64,000 nucleotides of DNA from Lutibacter citreus (GCF_003260195.1 NZ_QEIH01000004.1:248001-312000); one strand, 5' to 3'; counted from the stretch's first letter, positions 1 to 8,872 are shown. The notes: generated by a model not told the origin, from the letters alone. A program made the numbers and translations.

Positions 1-518
1 CTGCAGATATGGACTTAATGATTATGTCTGATTGGGAAGTAGCTTTTTATATAGCAGAAGTTTATGCAAGAGCTAATGATGTAGCAAATGCTAAAATGTA
101 CTATGATATGGGAGTTCAAGCTTCTTTAGCTCAAAATTCTATAACTAATAATGATATTATTACAACTGGTTATGCTCAATGGGTAAATGGTACTGTTGAA
201 GAGAATATCAAAGAAATTTCAATGCAAAAATGGGTTGCCAATGCAAACTATCAACATATTGAATCTTTCTTAGAACGTAATAGAACTAAATATCCTGCTG
301 TTAGTGAAATTGATGTTAAAGCTGATCGTAATTTTGCTTACTTAAATTTCCCAGTTGGAGACTTTACAGTTTCAGTAAATGGTAGAGCAAAAACAAATGG
401 AAACTTACCTGCTTCACCTGTTTATCCTTCTGCTGTTCTTAATAGAAATGAAAATGCTCCATCTCAAAAAGTGGATTTATTAGAAAAAGTTTGGTGGAAT
501 CAAAAAATTGGTAAATAA
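1..518 (+). CDS. SusD-like outer-membrane glycan-binding lipoprotein, C-terminal part (5' end outside window)
   Basis: The reading frame is open from the left edge, so the start and lipobox lie upstream; about 172 C-terminal residues are present. Seen: an alpha-helical TPR-like segment (SDWEVAFYIAEVYARAND, then an AKMYYDMGVQAS helix), an EISMQKWVANAN helix, and a tail with the Tyr-Pro and Lys-Val-Asp-Leu-Leu pattern typical of the SusD-like_2 branch of the SusD/RagB family. Known for the family: it caps a SusC TonB-dependent transporter and binds oligosaccharide at the cell surface. The partner susC should lie just upstream. It is followed 19 bases later by a lipoprotein gene and ends the same transcript at the terminator at 1917. 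This would be a second SusCD system, distinct from the complete pair at 8873-13520. Confidence 0.8.
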   Translation, partial: ADMDLMIMSDWEVAFYIAEVYARANDVANAKMYYDMGVQASLAQNSITNNDIITTGYAQWVNGTVEENIKEISMQKWVANANYQHIESFLERNRTKYPAVSEIDVKADRNFAYLNFPVGDFTVSVNGRAKTNGNLPASPVYPSAVLNRNENAPSQKVDLLEKVWWNQKIGK

Positions 519-537
519 TATTAAAAAAAATTAAATT

Positions 538-1209
538 ATGAACAAATTAATTTATAAAATAATTCCTGTTTTACTTGTTCTCTTCATGTCTTGTGAACAA
601 GATAACGAAACAGAAGGAGTTTCAAGAGTTACCTTCTATAATGATATAGAATTTATTGGTGATGAAAACATGATCGTTGACCAAGGAGGATCTTTTGTTG
701 ATCCTGGAGCTATTGCATTTGAAGGTGAAACTGATGTTACCGATCAAATAACAGTTTCTGGAACAGTTGACACGAACACAATAGGTTATTACCAAGTAGA
801 ATACAACATAGTAAATGTAGATGGCTTTGGTAAATCAATTGTTAGAAACGTATTTGTTGCTCCTGCAGATCGTTCTACTTCTGATATTTATGCTGGAACA
901 TATACAGGTGTTGTAAGTACTGGAACACATACTGATGTTACAACAATTACACATCTTGGAGATGGTTTATATTATTGTACAGACTTTATTGGAGGACGTT
1001 ACAATATAGGTTTTGGATATGGTCCCGTATACAAACTTAGTGGCTATTTTTATGTAAATGGTGATGGTCAAAGTTTCGGAGCTCTAATAGTTAATTCCGT
1101 TTGGGGTCCTTGGGATGTTTTTGATCCAACATTAACAGGAACTACATTCCATCACCTTATTTCCAGTGGTGGTGGTACTAAAAGAGATGTAACTTTAATT
1201 AAACAATAA
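538..1209 (+). CDS. Surface lipoprotein with an Ig-like DUF5011-type domain, candidate glycan-binding protein
   Basis: 223 residues. A signal peptide ends in a lipobox with Cys19 (FMSC) followed by acidic residues, the pattern seen on surface-exposed flavobacterial lipoproteins. Residues about 40-108 look like a bacterial Ig-like DUF5011/HYR-type domain (VDQGGSFVDPGAIA, then GYYQVEYNIVNVDG). Residues about 115-223 form a second beta-rich, Gly/Tyr-rich domain resembling the partner domain of SusE/F-position lipoproteins. It sits 19 bases after the SusD-like gene and 10 bases before another lipoprotein. The position and composition suggest a surface glycan-binding protein; no catalytic motif is visible. 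Ligand unknown. Confidence 0.7.
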   Translation: MNKLIYKIIPVLLVLFMSCEQDNETEGVSRVTFYNDIEFIGDENMIVDQGGSFVDPGAIAFEGETDVTDQITVSGTVDTNTIGYYQVEYNIVNVDGFGKSIVRNVFVAPADRSTSDIYAGTYTGVVSTGTHTDVTTITHLGDGLYYCTDFIGGRYNIGFGYGPVYKLSGYFYVNGDGQSFGALIVNSVWGPWDVFDPTLTGTTFHHLISSGGGTKRDVTLIKQ

Positions 1210-1219
1210 AACAGAAAAC

Positions 1220-1894
1220 ATGAAAAAAAATATAATATATATCTCATTAATATTATTTTCTTTTACAATAAATTCTTGTAATGAAGATGTAGAAGTATGG
1301 GACAGTAATACACTAAACTATTCAGGAACTTATTTCTGGGAATTATTAAGTGAAGATGGGGCTGATACCTTTCTATCTTACGACTATGATGGTCAAAAAA
1401 TATTGATCTATAACACTTCTGATAATGTTGAAAATGAAATTTGGATGGAAGATACTGAACATATTTTCCCTTTAAAAAGCAAATTTTCTTTACAAGGTAA
1501 TTCAGAATCATTTAGCTCTACTAGTACAAATTTTGATGAGCTAACTAATAACCTTTTAGCTGTAGAATTACCTAGTAGTACTCCTTCTGCTTCAAATGAG
1601 GAATTAGTTGAAGATAGAGACTATATTAGAAATTTTATTGTTGAGGGTAAAATCTTATCAGATGCAGGAACTACAGCTAGTGGAAACCCTGTTGATAGTC
1701 TTTACATTAAAATAAAGTTATTAAGTGGTACAGTTAAATTTACAAGTTACAGCGTACCTGTTAATTTAAGAGCAGATCCTGAAGTAGAAGAATTTGCTTG
1801 GGAATATGTTGGTGTAACTTATGATAGTACTCGTGATGAAAGTTATGTAATTTCTGGTTATAGAAAAACTGGTTTTTCTGAAGATGATCACTAA
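1220..1894 (+). CDS. Lipoprotein of the SusCD-associated lipid-binding/lipocalin-like type
   Basis: 224 residues with a signal peptide and lipobox at Cys20 (INSC). The rest is beta-strand-rich and acidic, beginning with the NYSGTYFWELLSEDG strand. It resembles the small 'lipid-binding' (PF12888-like) lipoproteins often placed after SusD in flavobacterial PULs; that family call is tentative. It is the last gene before a strong intrinsic terminator (1917-1946), so it closes the transcript that begins upstream of the window. Probable role: auxiliary surface binding in the first SusCD system. No enzyme motif was seen. Confidence 0.6.
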   Translation: MKKNIIYISLILFSFTINSCNEDVEVWDSNTLNYSGTYFWELLSEDGADTFLSYDYDGQKILIYNTSDNVENEIWMEDTEHIFPLKSKFSLQGNSESFSSTSTNFDELTNNLLAVELPSSTPSASNEELVEDRDYIRNFIVEGKILSDAGTTASGNPVDSLYIKIKLLSGTVKFTSYSVPVNLRADPEVEEFAWEYVGVTYDSTRDESYVISGYRKTGFSEDDH

Positions 1895-1916
1895 GATTAA
1901 ATAAAATAGTATTTTA

Positions 1917-1946
1917 AAACCACCTCAATTGAGGTGGTTTTTTTTT
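1917..1946 (+). terminator. Intrinsic terminator after the first SusD/lipoprotein operon
   Basis: A perfect 12-base-pair inverted repeat (1917-1928 with 1929-1940, core CACCTCAATTGAGGTG) is followed by a run of T to 1946. It lies 22 bases after the stop codon of the lipoprotein gene. Confidence 0.9.
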
Positions 1947-2265
1947 GACTAGTTTTAAACAACTAATAAAAATTAAGACTTAGGATATTATCTATTTGTA
2001 CATTCCTTTTCTGTTATATGGTTCATACATCACCCTAAATTTATCTCAGGGTCTCACCTTACTTTTCTGATATACAGAATTATGTGATTCTAAAACAATT
2101 TAAGAATGACTAATTTTATATTTTTATCACTCTTTTATGCATCTACAAAAATCTACACACAAAATTTAAAAAACATAATAATTTCCTAAAAAAAAACATA
2201 TGTGGTAATTCAAAACATATTAAAAAACGACCTTTATACTCACAATAATTTCAATTCAATTAAAA
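1947..2265. other. Intergenic region upstream of the first sulfatase
   Basis: Non-coding, strongly A+T-rich. No convincing TAnnTTTG/TTG promoter pair was found. The 3' part carries the bipartite element described at 2196-2245. No small gene is supportable here. Confidence 0.5.
2196..2245 (+). promoter_or_regulatory. Three-block regulatory element, copy A (ACATATG - 25 nt - CGACCTT - 5 nt - TCACAA)
   Basis: ACATATG at 2196-2202, CGACCTT at 2228-2234 and TCACAA at 2240-2245, ending 20 bases before the sulfatase start. The same three blocks with the same 25-base first spacer recur at 6568-6616 ahead of GH29. The shared order and spacing suggest a promoter or operator; the binding protein is unknown. 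Confidence 0.45.
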
Positions 2266-3939
2266 ATGATTAATAGAATATTTATTCTTTGCTTCTTATT
2301 AGCAATAGGAACATCGTGTTCAGAAAAAGCAAAACCTGAACCTCCAAAAAAACCAAACATTATTTACATAATGTCTGATGATCACACAACTCAAGCTTTT
2401 GGTATTTATGGTAGTAGATTAGCTGGCTTAAACCCTACTCCTACTTTAGATAAAATAGCGAATGAAGGTATTATTTTTGATAATTGTTTCGTAAATAATT
2501 CAATTTGTACTCCAAGTAGAGCTGCTATTATGAGTGGTCAACACAGTCAAGCAAATGGCGTTTTAGATTTAGAAGGTGAATTACCAATGAATCATCAATA
2601 CTTACCAATTGAAATGAAAAAATTGGGTTATCAAACAGCAATGATTGGTAAATGGCATTTAAAAGCTGAACCTAATTTTGATTATTATAATGTTTTTACA
2701 AAACACGGTCAGCAAGGTTCTTATTTTGATCCTTATTTAACTCAAACAGGAATGCACTTTGCAGAAGAAACAGACCCTTCATATGAAGGAAAACAATATA
2801 TGGGTTACAGTTCAGACATTGTTACCGATATATCTTTAGATTGGTTAAAAAACAAAAGAGATAAAACAAAACCTTTTATTTTATTTCACCAATACAAAGC
2901 GCCACATGATGATTTTGAATATGCACCAAGATATAAAGATTATTTAGCCGATACTTTTATTCCAGAACCAGCAAACTTATACGACAATGCTAATAATGGT
3001 TCTATTGCTACAAAAGGTGAAAATGGAGAATTATTATCTGTTATTGGTTCTTCCGTTTCAAAAAGAAATACCATAAGAAATATGGGAATGCGTATTTGGA
3101 GTAAACAATACACTAAAAGAAACAATCCTGATTTTGACATTCACCAAGCTGATAATTTAAATGATAAAGAATATACCTCTGCAACTTACCAAGAATACGT
3201 AAAACGTTATTTACGTTGCGTTAAAGGTGTTGATGATAACGTAGCTCGTTTAATTGAATATTTAAAAGCTGAAGGATTGTATGACAACACAATTATTGTT
3301 TATACAGGTGACCAAGGCTTTATGTTAGGTGAACACGATTATATTGATAAACGTTGGATGTACGAAGAAGCTTTTAGAATGCCTTTCTTTGTTCGTTATC
3401 CTGAAAAAATAAAAGCTGGTACAAGAACTGATGCTATTATAAATAATACAGACTTTGCTCCTACTTTAATTGAGATGGCTGGCGGAACGCCACCAGAAGA
3501 AATGCAAGGTCATAGTTTTAAACATATTTTAGAAACAGGACAAGAACCTGAAGGTTGGCAACAATCTACATATTACCGTTATTGGATGCATATGGCGCAC
3601 GCACATGCAAACCCTGCTCATTTTGGAATAAGAACAAAACAATACAAATTAATTTTCTTCTATGGAAGATATTGGGTAGATACAGATAAACCAGGTGCTG
3701 TTTGGAACAAAGCAAGTTGGGGTAATAGATTTGAATTACATACACCAGCGGCTTGGGAGTTTTACGACTTAAGTAAAGACCCTACTGAATCTAACAATGC
3801 ATACAAAGATCCTGCTTACAAAGATATTATTACTAATTTAAAAGAACAATTAACAGCAAAACGTAAGGAACTTAATGAAGAAGATGGAGATAAATACCCA
3901 CATATTCAAAAAGTAATTGACGAACACTGGAATGATTAG
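2266..3939 (+). CDS. Family S1 sulfatase lipoprotein (S1_11-like, DUF4976 C-terminus)
   Basis: 557 residues, lipoprotein signal ending at Cys18. Hydrolyses sulfate esters, probably in the periplasm. The formylglycine signature is C-T-P-S-R with modifiable Cys81, followed by a MSG helix. Metal and sulfate-binding elements are recognisable: YIMSDDH near residue 37, GKWHLK near 127 and TGDQGFMLGEHDYIDKR near 346. The C-terminal part, ending YPHIQKVIDEHWND, matches the DUF4976-type domain of GlcNAc-6-sulfatase-like enzymes. Subfamily S1_11 is my estimate. In gut Bacteroides an S1_11 enzyme removes 6-sulfate from the L-galactose of porphyran, which fits the GH2 and GH29 neighbours. Its own terminator follows at 3963. 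Homologue: the degraded tail at 17321-17553. Confidence 0.9.
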   Translation: MINRIFILCFLLAIGTSCSEKAKPEPPKKPNIIYIMSDDHTTQAFGIYGSRLAGLNPTPTLDKIANEGIIFDNCFVNNSICTPSRAAIMSGQHSQANGVLDLEGELPMNHQYLPIEMKKLGYQTAMIGKWHLKAEPNFDYYNVFTKHGQQGSYFDPYLTQTGMHFAEETDPSYEGKQYMGYSSDIVTDISLDWLKNKRDKTKPFILFHQYKAPHDDFEYAPRYKDYLADTFIPEPANLYDNANNGSIATKGENGELLSVIGSSVSKRNTIRNMGMRIWSKQYTKRNNPDFDIHQADNLNDKEYTSATYQEYVKRYLRCVKGVDDNVARLIEYLKAEGLYDNTIIVYTGDQGFMLGEHDYIDKRWMYEEAFRMPFFVRYPEKIKAGTRTDAIINNTDFAPTLIEMAGGTPPEEMQGHSFKHILETGQEPEGWQQSTYYRYWMHMAHAHANPAHFGIRTKQYKLIFFYGRYWVDTDKPGAVWNKASWGNRFELHTPAAWEFYDLSKDPTESNNAYKDPAYKDIITNLKEQLTAKRKELNEEDGDKYPHIQKVIDEHWND

Positions 3940-3962
3940 TATTCATTTAAAATAAAACCAAG

Positions 3963-4001
3963 AACGCCACACAAATCTTATGATATGTTTGGCGTTTTTT
4001 T
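3963..4001 (+). terminator. Intrinsic terminator after the first sulfatase
   Basis: AACGCCA (3963-3969) pairs with TGGCGTT (3990-3996) across a 20-base loop and is followed by T's to 4001. It lies only 24 bases before the GH2 start, so GH2 is fed by read-through or by a start inside the terminator region. Confidence 0.75.
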
Positions 4002-4024
4002 CAATCTAAAAACCACAAATAATA

Positions 4025-6523
4025 ATGCGTCTGCTATCAAGTTTATTTTTAATCTGTTTATTATTTTTTTCTTGTAATTCTAAAACAATATCTCCTACTC
4101 CAAGACATGAAAATGATTTTAACTTTAACTGGAAATTTTTTAAAACAAAAGACCAACTAGCTATTTCTGATATATCAGACAAAAACAATTGGCAATCAGT
4201 AAAAATACCACACGATTGGGCTATTAAAACACCATACAATCAAGCTTACCAAATTACAGACTCCACTCCTAACCTAAGTTATATTGGCTGGTATAAAAAG
4301 GAATTCACGTTACCAAAAGATTTAAAAGGAAAAAACATTAGAATAGATTTTGATGGTGTTTATAACAATGCTGAAGTATATTTAAATGGCACAAAAATTA
4401 CTGAAAGACCTTATGGTTTTAGTCCTTTTAGTGCCTACATTTCAGATGAAATTAATATTGGAGAAAAAAATACACTTGTTGTAAAAGTAGATAGAACCGC
4501 CTTTTTAGATGGAAGATGGTACAACGGAGCTGGAATTTATAGAGATGTGAAACTTGTTATTACAGAACCAATTCATATTAAAAAATGGGGAATTGGAATT
4601 ACCACTCCAAAAATTTCTAAAACTAATTCAACTATAAAAATTAAAACTGAAATTGTAAATGGTCTTCAAAAAGAAAACCTTTCAATTAAATATCAAATTA
4701 AAGACACTTCAAATAAAATACTAAAAGAGCAGATCAGTAAAGCTTCCAAAGGCCTAACAACTACTTCCTTAAATATAGAAAACCCTAACCTTTGGAGTAT
4801 TAAAACCCCTTACCTATATACTTTAACTACTACTGTTATTGACGATAAGGGAAAAATTTGGGATAAAAAAAATGAAACATTTGGTATTAGAAGCTTAAAA
4901 TATACAGCAAATGATGGATTTTATTTGAACGGTGAAAAAACATACTTTAAGGGCGTTTGCTTACACCATGATGCTGGTGGAATCGGTGTTGCTGTTCCAG
5001 ATGATGTTTGGCGAAGAAGATTAAATATTTTAAAAGAAGGTGGTGTAAATGCAATTAGAACTTCTCACAACACACCATCTAAAAGATTTTTAAATTTATG
5101 TGATGAACTTGGTTTTTTAGTGCAAGCCGAAACTTTTGACGAAATGGATTACCCTAAAGACAAACGTAGAAATTACAATTCAAAAGGTAAAGATCCATTA
5201 ACTGAAGGTTATAGCAATCATTTTCAAAAATGGGGTGAACGAGATTTAAAAGATATGTTGTTACGTGATAGAAATCATCCTTCGGTAGTTATGTGGAGCA
5301 TTGGAAATGAAATTGAATGGACATATCCTCGTTATGGAAAATCTAGTGGTTATTGGAATTCCGATAAAAAATATTATTATGATGAACCTCCAATTTCTAT
5401 TGCTGAAATGAAGGAGAATATGAAGAATAATCCTCGACTAAAATACGAATTGGCTAAAACAGCTCAAAAATTATCTAAATGGGTAAAAGAAATTGACACT
5501 ACCCGACCGGTAACCGCTAATTTGGTAATTCCTACAGTGAGTCATTTTTCTGGTTATACAGATGCGCTAGATATTGTTGGTTACAGTTACAGAGCTTCAG
5601 TGTATGATTATGGACATAGAAATTATCCTGAAAAAATGATTTTAGGAACTGAAAACTGGGCGAATTGGGTTGAATGGAAATCAGTTTTAGACAATCCACA
5701 TATTCCTGGAATATTTTTATGGACTGGTATTTTTTATATGGGTGAAACTAGCGATGTTAATGAAAGAGGTAGTGATAGCGGTTTAATTGATTTTGCTGGA
5801 TTTAAAACACCACGTTGGCATATGTTTAAAACTTTGTGGAATAACGCACCAGAAATATATGCAACTACTATAAAATTAGAAAATTCTGAATATGTAAATA
5901 AAAATGGAGAGGCGATTGAAAAAACCAAAGATTTATGGAAAAAAAGACGTTGGGGTTTTCAACCGTTTAACACCCATTGGAATTATAATAAAAACGAAAA
6001 TATTGTGGTTGAAGTTTATACCAACTCTCCTACGGCAGAATTATTTATAAATGATAAATCTTATGGAGTAAAAAAACTAAATTCAAATGAAGACCATATC
6101 ATTAAATGGATTGTTCCATTTGAAAAAGGCACCTTAAAGGTTGTTGGAGAGGATAATAGCTTAGTTTATGAGATAAAAACCGCTGAAACACCTTCTATGT
6201 TAGAATTAAAATCAGATAGAACAGAGTTTAAAGCAAATGCCTATGATGTTGCTCATATAGAAGTTCAATTAACTGATAAACATGGAATTCCAGTAAAACA
6301 TCTAAATCAGGAAATTTCATTTGAAATAGAAGGCCCTGCTAATTTATTATCTATAGACAATGGGAACAATGTTCAAAGAAAAAAATTTGATACTAAAAGT
6401 TGTATTACTGATAAAGGAAAGCTGTTATTAATAATTCAAGCCACAAAAGAAAAAGGAAATGTTAGCATAAAAGCTATTTCAAATAACTGTAAGACAAAAA
6501 CAATTAGCTTAAAAGCTAATTAA
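4025..6523 (+). CDS. GH2 beta-galactosidase-type lipoprotein with DUF4982 region
   Basis: 832 residues, lipobox Cys17 (FFSC). Cleaves non-reducing beta-linked sugars (beta-galactosidase or relative), probably periplasmic. Domain order: jelly-roll sugar-binding domain (about 30-180, with IPHDWAI and the NGAGIYRDV strand), Ig-like domain (about 190-290), TIM barrel (about 295-600), and C-terminal DUF4982/GH2_C5-like beta-sandwiches (about 650-832). Acid/base: Glu429 in MWSIGNEIEW. Likely nucleophile: Glu543 in ILGTENWANW. The RTSHNTP substrate-site motif is present. It lies between a sulfatase and a GH29, the arrangement expected for stepwise exo-degradation of a sulfated galactan. Beta-glucuronidase or another GH2 activity cannot be excluded. 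The start is the ATG giving the signal peptide. Confidence 0.88.
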   Translation: MRLLSSLFLICLLFFSCNSKTISPTPRHENDFNFNWKFFKTKDQLAISDISDKNNWQSVKIPHDWAIKTPYNQAYQITDSTPNLSYIGWYKKEFTLPKDLKGKNIRIDFDGVYNNAEVYLNGTKITERPYGFSPFSAYISDEINIGEKNTLVVKVDRTAFLDGRWYNGAGIYRDVKLVITEPIHIKKWGIGITTPKISKTNSTIKIKTEIVNGLQKENLSIKYQIKDTSNKILKEQISKASKGLTTTSLNIENPNLWSIKTPYLYTLTTTVIDDKGKIWDKKNETFGIRSLKYTANDGFYLNGEKTYFKGVCLHHDAGGIGVAVPDDVWRRRLNILKEGGVNAIRTSHNTPSKRFLNLCDELGFLVQAETFDEMDYPKDKRRNYNSKGKDPLTEGYSNHFQKWGERDLKDMLLRDRNHPSVVMWSIGNEIEWTYPRYGKSSGYWNSDKKYYYDEPPISIAEMKENMKNNPRLKYELAKTAQKLSKWVKEIDTTRPVTANLVIPTVSHFSGYTDALDIVGYSYRASVYDYGHRNYPEKMILGTENWANWVEWKSVLDNPHIPGIFLWTGIFYMGETSDVNERGSDSGLIDFAGFKTPRWHMFKTLWNNAPEIYATTIKLENSEYVNKNGEAIEKTKDLWKKRRWGFQPFNTHWNYNKNENIVVEVYTNSPTAELFINDKSYGVKKLNSNEDHIIKWIVPFEKGTLKVVGEDNSLVYEIKTAETPSMLELKSDRTEFKANAYDVAHIEVQLTDKHGIPVKHLNQEISFEIEGPANLLSIDNGNNVQRKKFDTKSCITDKGKLLLIIQATKEKGNVSIKAISNNCKTKTISLKAN

Positions 6524-6567
6524 TTTCTATATTCTTAACTAATTAAACATTTAGTATATCAAAAAGA

Positions 6568-6616
6568 ACATATGTATTAATTGAAATGATTTATTACAGC
6601 GACCTTAGCATCACAA
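6568..6616 (+). promoter_or_regulatory. Three-block regulatory element, copy B
   Basis: ACATATG at 6568-6574, CGACCTT at 6600-6606 and TCACAA at 6611-6616, ending 19 bases before the GH29 start. The spacer between the first two blocks is 25 bases, identical to copy A; the second spacer is 4 instead of 5. Confidence 0.45.
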
Positions 6617-6635
6617 AACCAACTCTAAAAGCTTT

Positions 6636-8198
6636 ATGAAAAAATTAAAGAAATATTATTTATTTACTACCCTAATACTTGCAATAGTCTTATACTCTTG
6701 CGGAGAAAAAGCAGCTGAAAAAAATGCTGATGATAAAAAGGTAGCTGAAATACAAAAACCTACATACGAAGCCAACTGGGAATCTATAAAAAAGAATTAT
6801 AAGGATCCAGCATGGTTTAATAAAACTAAATTTGGAATATTTATTCACTGGGGAGCATACTCAGTACCTGCTTTCGGATCTGAATGGTATCCTCGTCAAA
6901 TGTATATGGATACTGCAACTTTTACAGCGCAATTAAAACTTCAAACTACTGGGCCAAACGAAACATACACGCACCATAAAAAGACTTGGGGAGATCAAAA
7001 AACATTTGGATATAAAGATTTTATTCCAATGTTTAAAGCCGAAAAGTTTGATGCGAATGAATGGATTGATTTATTCAAAAAAGCAGGAGCTAAATATGTG
7101 ATTCCAGTAGCAGATCATCATGACGGGTTTGCAATGTATAAATCTAATACAACTCGTTGGAACGCCTATGATATGGGACCTAAAAGAGATGTTTTAGGAG
7201 AGTTATTTAAAGCTGGTCGTGCAAAAGGTATGATTATGGGTACATCTTCTCATTTTGCTTTTAACTGGTCTTTTTACAATAAAAAAGATCGTTTTGATAC
7301 TACTGATCCAGCATATGCTGATTTATACTCTTCTAAAGGAAAAGATTTAACTGAACCTGTTTCTGAAAAATTTAAACAACGTTGGTGGGAAAGAACTAAA
7401 GACGTTATAGATAATTATCAACCAGATATTTTATGGTTCGATTTTTATTTAGATATTGATGATTATGCAGATATGAGACCTAAATTAGCCGCTTATTACT
7501 ATAATAAAGGAATAGAATGGGGAAAAGAAGTTGTACTACAAGATAAAAACTTTTCTCATGAAGCCTTTCCTGAAGGAACTGTTGTATATGATTTAGAAAG
7601 AGGTAAATTACCTGGTATTAGAAAATTACCTTGGCAAACAGATACTTCAATTGGAAAAAACTCTTGGAGTTATGTTACCAATTGGAAATCAAAAACTGCA
7701 AATCAATTAGTTGATGATTTAGTTGACATTGTAAGTAAAAACGGTTGTTTATTACTAAATGTAGGTCCTAAATCTGACGGAACTATCCCTGATGATCAAA
7801 AAGAAATATTACTTCAAATTGGAGCTTGGTTAGATATTAACGGAGAAGCAATATATGATACAAAATATTGGAAAACTTTTGGAGAAGGGCCAACAGAGGT
7901 AAAAAAAGGACATCATTCTGAAGGTAATAACAAAGATTTATCTTCTAAAGATATTAGATTTACCAATAAAGAAAATAGTTTATATGCTATTGTATTAGAT
8001 TGGCCAAAAAATGGGAAAGTAAACATTACTTCACTTGCTAAAAATACTGAATACTCAAAAGATTTAGACATTAAAGATATTAGTATTTTAGGAAGTACTG
8101 AAAAAATTAAATGGAAACAAACTAAACAAGGTTTAATAGTTACAATGCCTAAAAAACAACCGTGTAACTTTGCTTACACAATTAAACTATCTATCTAA
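6636..8198 (+). CDS. GH29 alpha-L-fucosidase/alpha-L-galactosidase lipoprotein
   Basis: 520 residues with lipobox Cys22 (YSC). Retaining exo-glycosidase for alpha-L-fucose or the structurally related alpha-L-galactose. The GH29 barrel is clear: FGIFIHWGAYSVPAF with EWYPRQMY near residues 65-90, VADHHDGFAMY near 160, MGPKRDVLGE, and nucleophile Asp269 in ILWFDFY. SKNGCLLLNVGPKSDG marks the end of the barrel; a C-terminal beta-sandwich follows. The neighbours (sulfatase, GH2) and the GH86/GH117 genes elsewhere favour alpha-L-galactosidase action on a porphyran-like chain over fucosidase; that is inference. It is preceded by the three-block element and ends at a terminator 23 bases downstream. 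Confidence 0.93.
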   Translation: MKKLKKYYLFTTLILAIVLYSCGEKAAEKNADDKKVAEIQKPTYEANWESIKKNYKDPAWFNKTKFGIFIHWGAYSVPAFGSEWYPRQMYMDTATFTAQLKLQTTGPNETYTHHKKTWGDQKTFGYKDFIPMFKAEKFDANEWIDLFKKAGAKYVIPVADHHDGFAMYKSNTTRWNAYDMGPKRDVLGELFKAGRAKGMIMGTSSHFAFNWSFYNKKDRFDTTDPAYADLYSSKGKDLTEPVSEKFKQRWWERTKDVIDNYQPDILWFDFYLDIDDYADMRPKLAAYYYNKGIEWGKEVVLQDKNFSHEAFPEGTVVYDLERGKLPGIRKLPWQTDTSIGKNSWSYVTNWKSKTANQLVDDLVDIVSKNGCLLLNVGPKSDGTIPDDQKEILLQIGAWLDINGEAIYDTKYWKTFGEGPTEVKKGHHSEGNNKDLSSKDIRFTNKENSLYAIVLDWPKNGKVNITSLAKNTEYSKDLDIKDISILGSTEKIKWKQTKQGLIVTMPKKQPCNFAYTIKLSI

Positions 8199-8220
8199 AC
8201 AACAGCATTTTAAAACTCGT

Positions 8221-8255
8221 AAAAAAACTCTATAAACTTTATAGAGTTTTTTTTT
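8221..8255 (+). terminator. Intrinsic terminator after GH29
   Basis: A 15-base arm (8222-8236) pairs with 8238-8252; the core ACTCTATA/TATAGAGT is flanked by A's on the left and a T-run to 8255 on the right. It ends the 2266-8198 group. Confidence 0.88.
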
Positions 8256-8299
8256 GTTAAAAAAAGTGTAATAAATACATTTAATTATAATTATTTTTA

Positions 8300-8307
8300 T
8301 AGATTTG
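8300..8307 (+). promoter_or_regulatory. Possible -7 promoter box (TAGATTTG) upstream of susC
   Basis: An exact match to the Bacteroidota TAnnTTTG pattern, but no TTG at 17-23 bases upstream was found. Weak evidence. Confidence 0.25.
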
Positions 8308-8359
8308 AATATCATTAAACAAAAAAACCAAATTAAACAAATCAAAACAGTATATATTT

Positions 8360-8478
8360 TTAACCAAATTATATGTTATATTATTTACAAACCAAACTTA
8401 ATATCTTTATGTCAAAAACTCAAATCAATTTATATAGAAGTATTTAAACATCATTCAAATCTTTATTTTAATAAATAA
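8360..8478 (+). repeat. Diverged leader repeat, copy 1
   Basis: Contains TTAACCAAATT-A-TATGTTA at 8360-8379 and, further on, TCATTCAAATCTTTATTTT from 8451 with ATCCTGAA after it. The same blocks in the same order occur in copy 2, about 221-242 bases downstream. An AAACTCAAATCAATTT block inside it (about 8416-8431) nearly matches the sequence just before the susC ATG. Confidence 0.55.
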
Positions 8479-8580
8479 AAATCCTGAATAATATAAATAC
8501 CTTTAATTATTATTTTTCTATGTTTTAATATACCTCATTAAAAAAACCAACTAAAACTAACAAAAAGGTAACATATGGTC

Positions 8581-8730
8581 TTAACCAAATTGTATGTTAA
8601 ATTAACCAAACTCAAACTCAACAAATTTTAATGACAAAAAAACCGAACTCTTTTAACCTTTTAAATTAATTTATTTAAAAATATTTGAATTTTCATTCAA
8701 ACCTTTATTTTCAACAAATAAAGATTCTGA
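8581..8730 (+). repeat. Diverged leader repeat, copy 2
   Basis: TTAACCAAATT-G-TATGTTA at 8581-8599 and TCATTCAAACCTTTATTTT from 8693, then GATTCTGAA. It is similar to copy 1 at both ends with small insertions between, indicating an old tandem duplication of the susC leader. Confidence 0.55.
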
Positions 8731-8830
8731 AGCGGAGAAATACACCTTATTTTTAAAAAAATAAACAAGAACAGCTCAATAAACATTTCTTAATGCTTAT
8801 TAGGTATGGTAATAAAACTGTACTTGTTTA

Positions 8831-8867
8831 AAACTCAAATTAAACTCAAATTAAACTAAACTCAAAT
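8831..8867 (+). repeat. Three short direct repeats (AAACTCAAAT) before susC
   Basis: AAACTCAAAT begins at 8831, 8842 and 8858, ending 5 bases before the susC ATG at 8873. It may act as an unstructured A-rich ribosome-loading region; function unproven. Confidence 0.5.
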
Positions 8868-8872
8868 CAATT

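Larger units (their letters stand above)
8256..8872. other. Long leader/intergenic region of susC
   Basis: 617 bases without a gene. It holds a promoter-like box (8300-8307), two diverged copies of a roughly 200-base segment, and short direct repeats just before the susC start. If transcription starts near 8315 the susC messenger would have a leader of over 550 bases. Confidence 0.5.
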
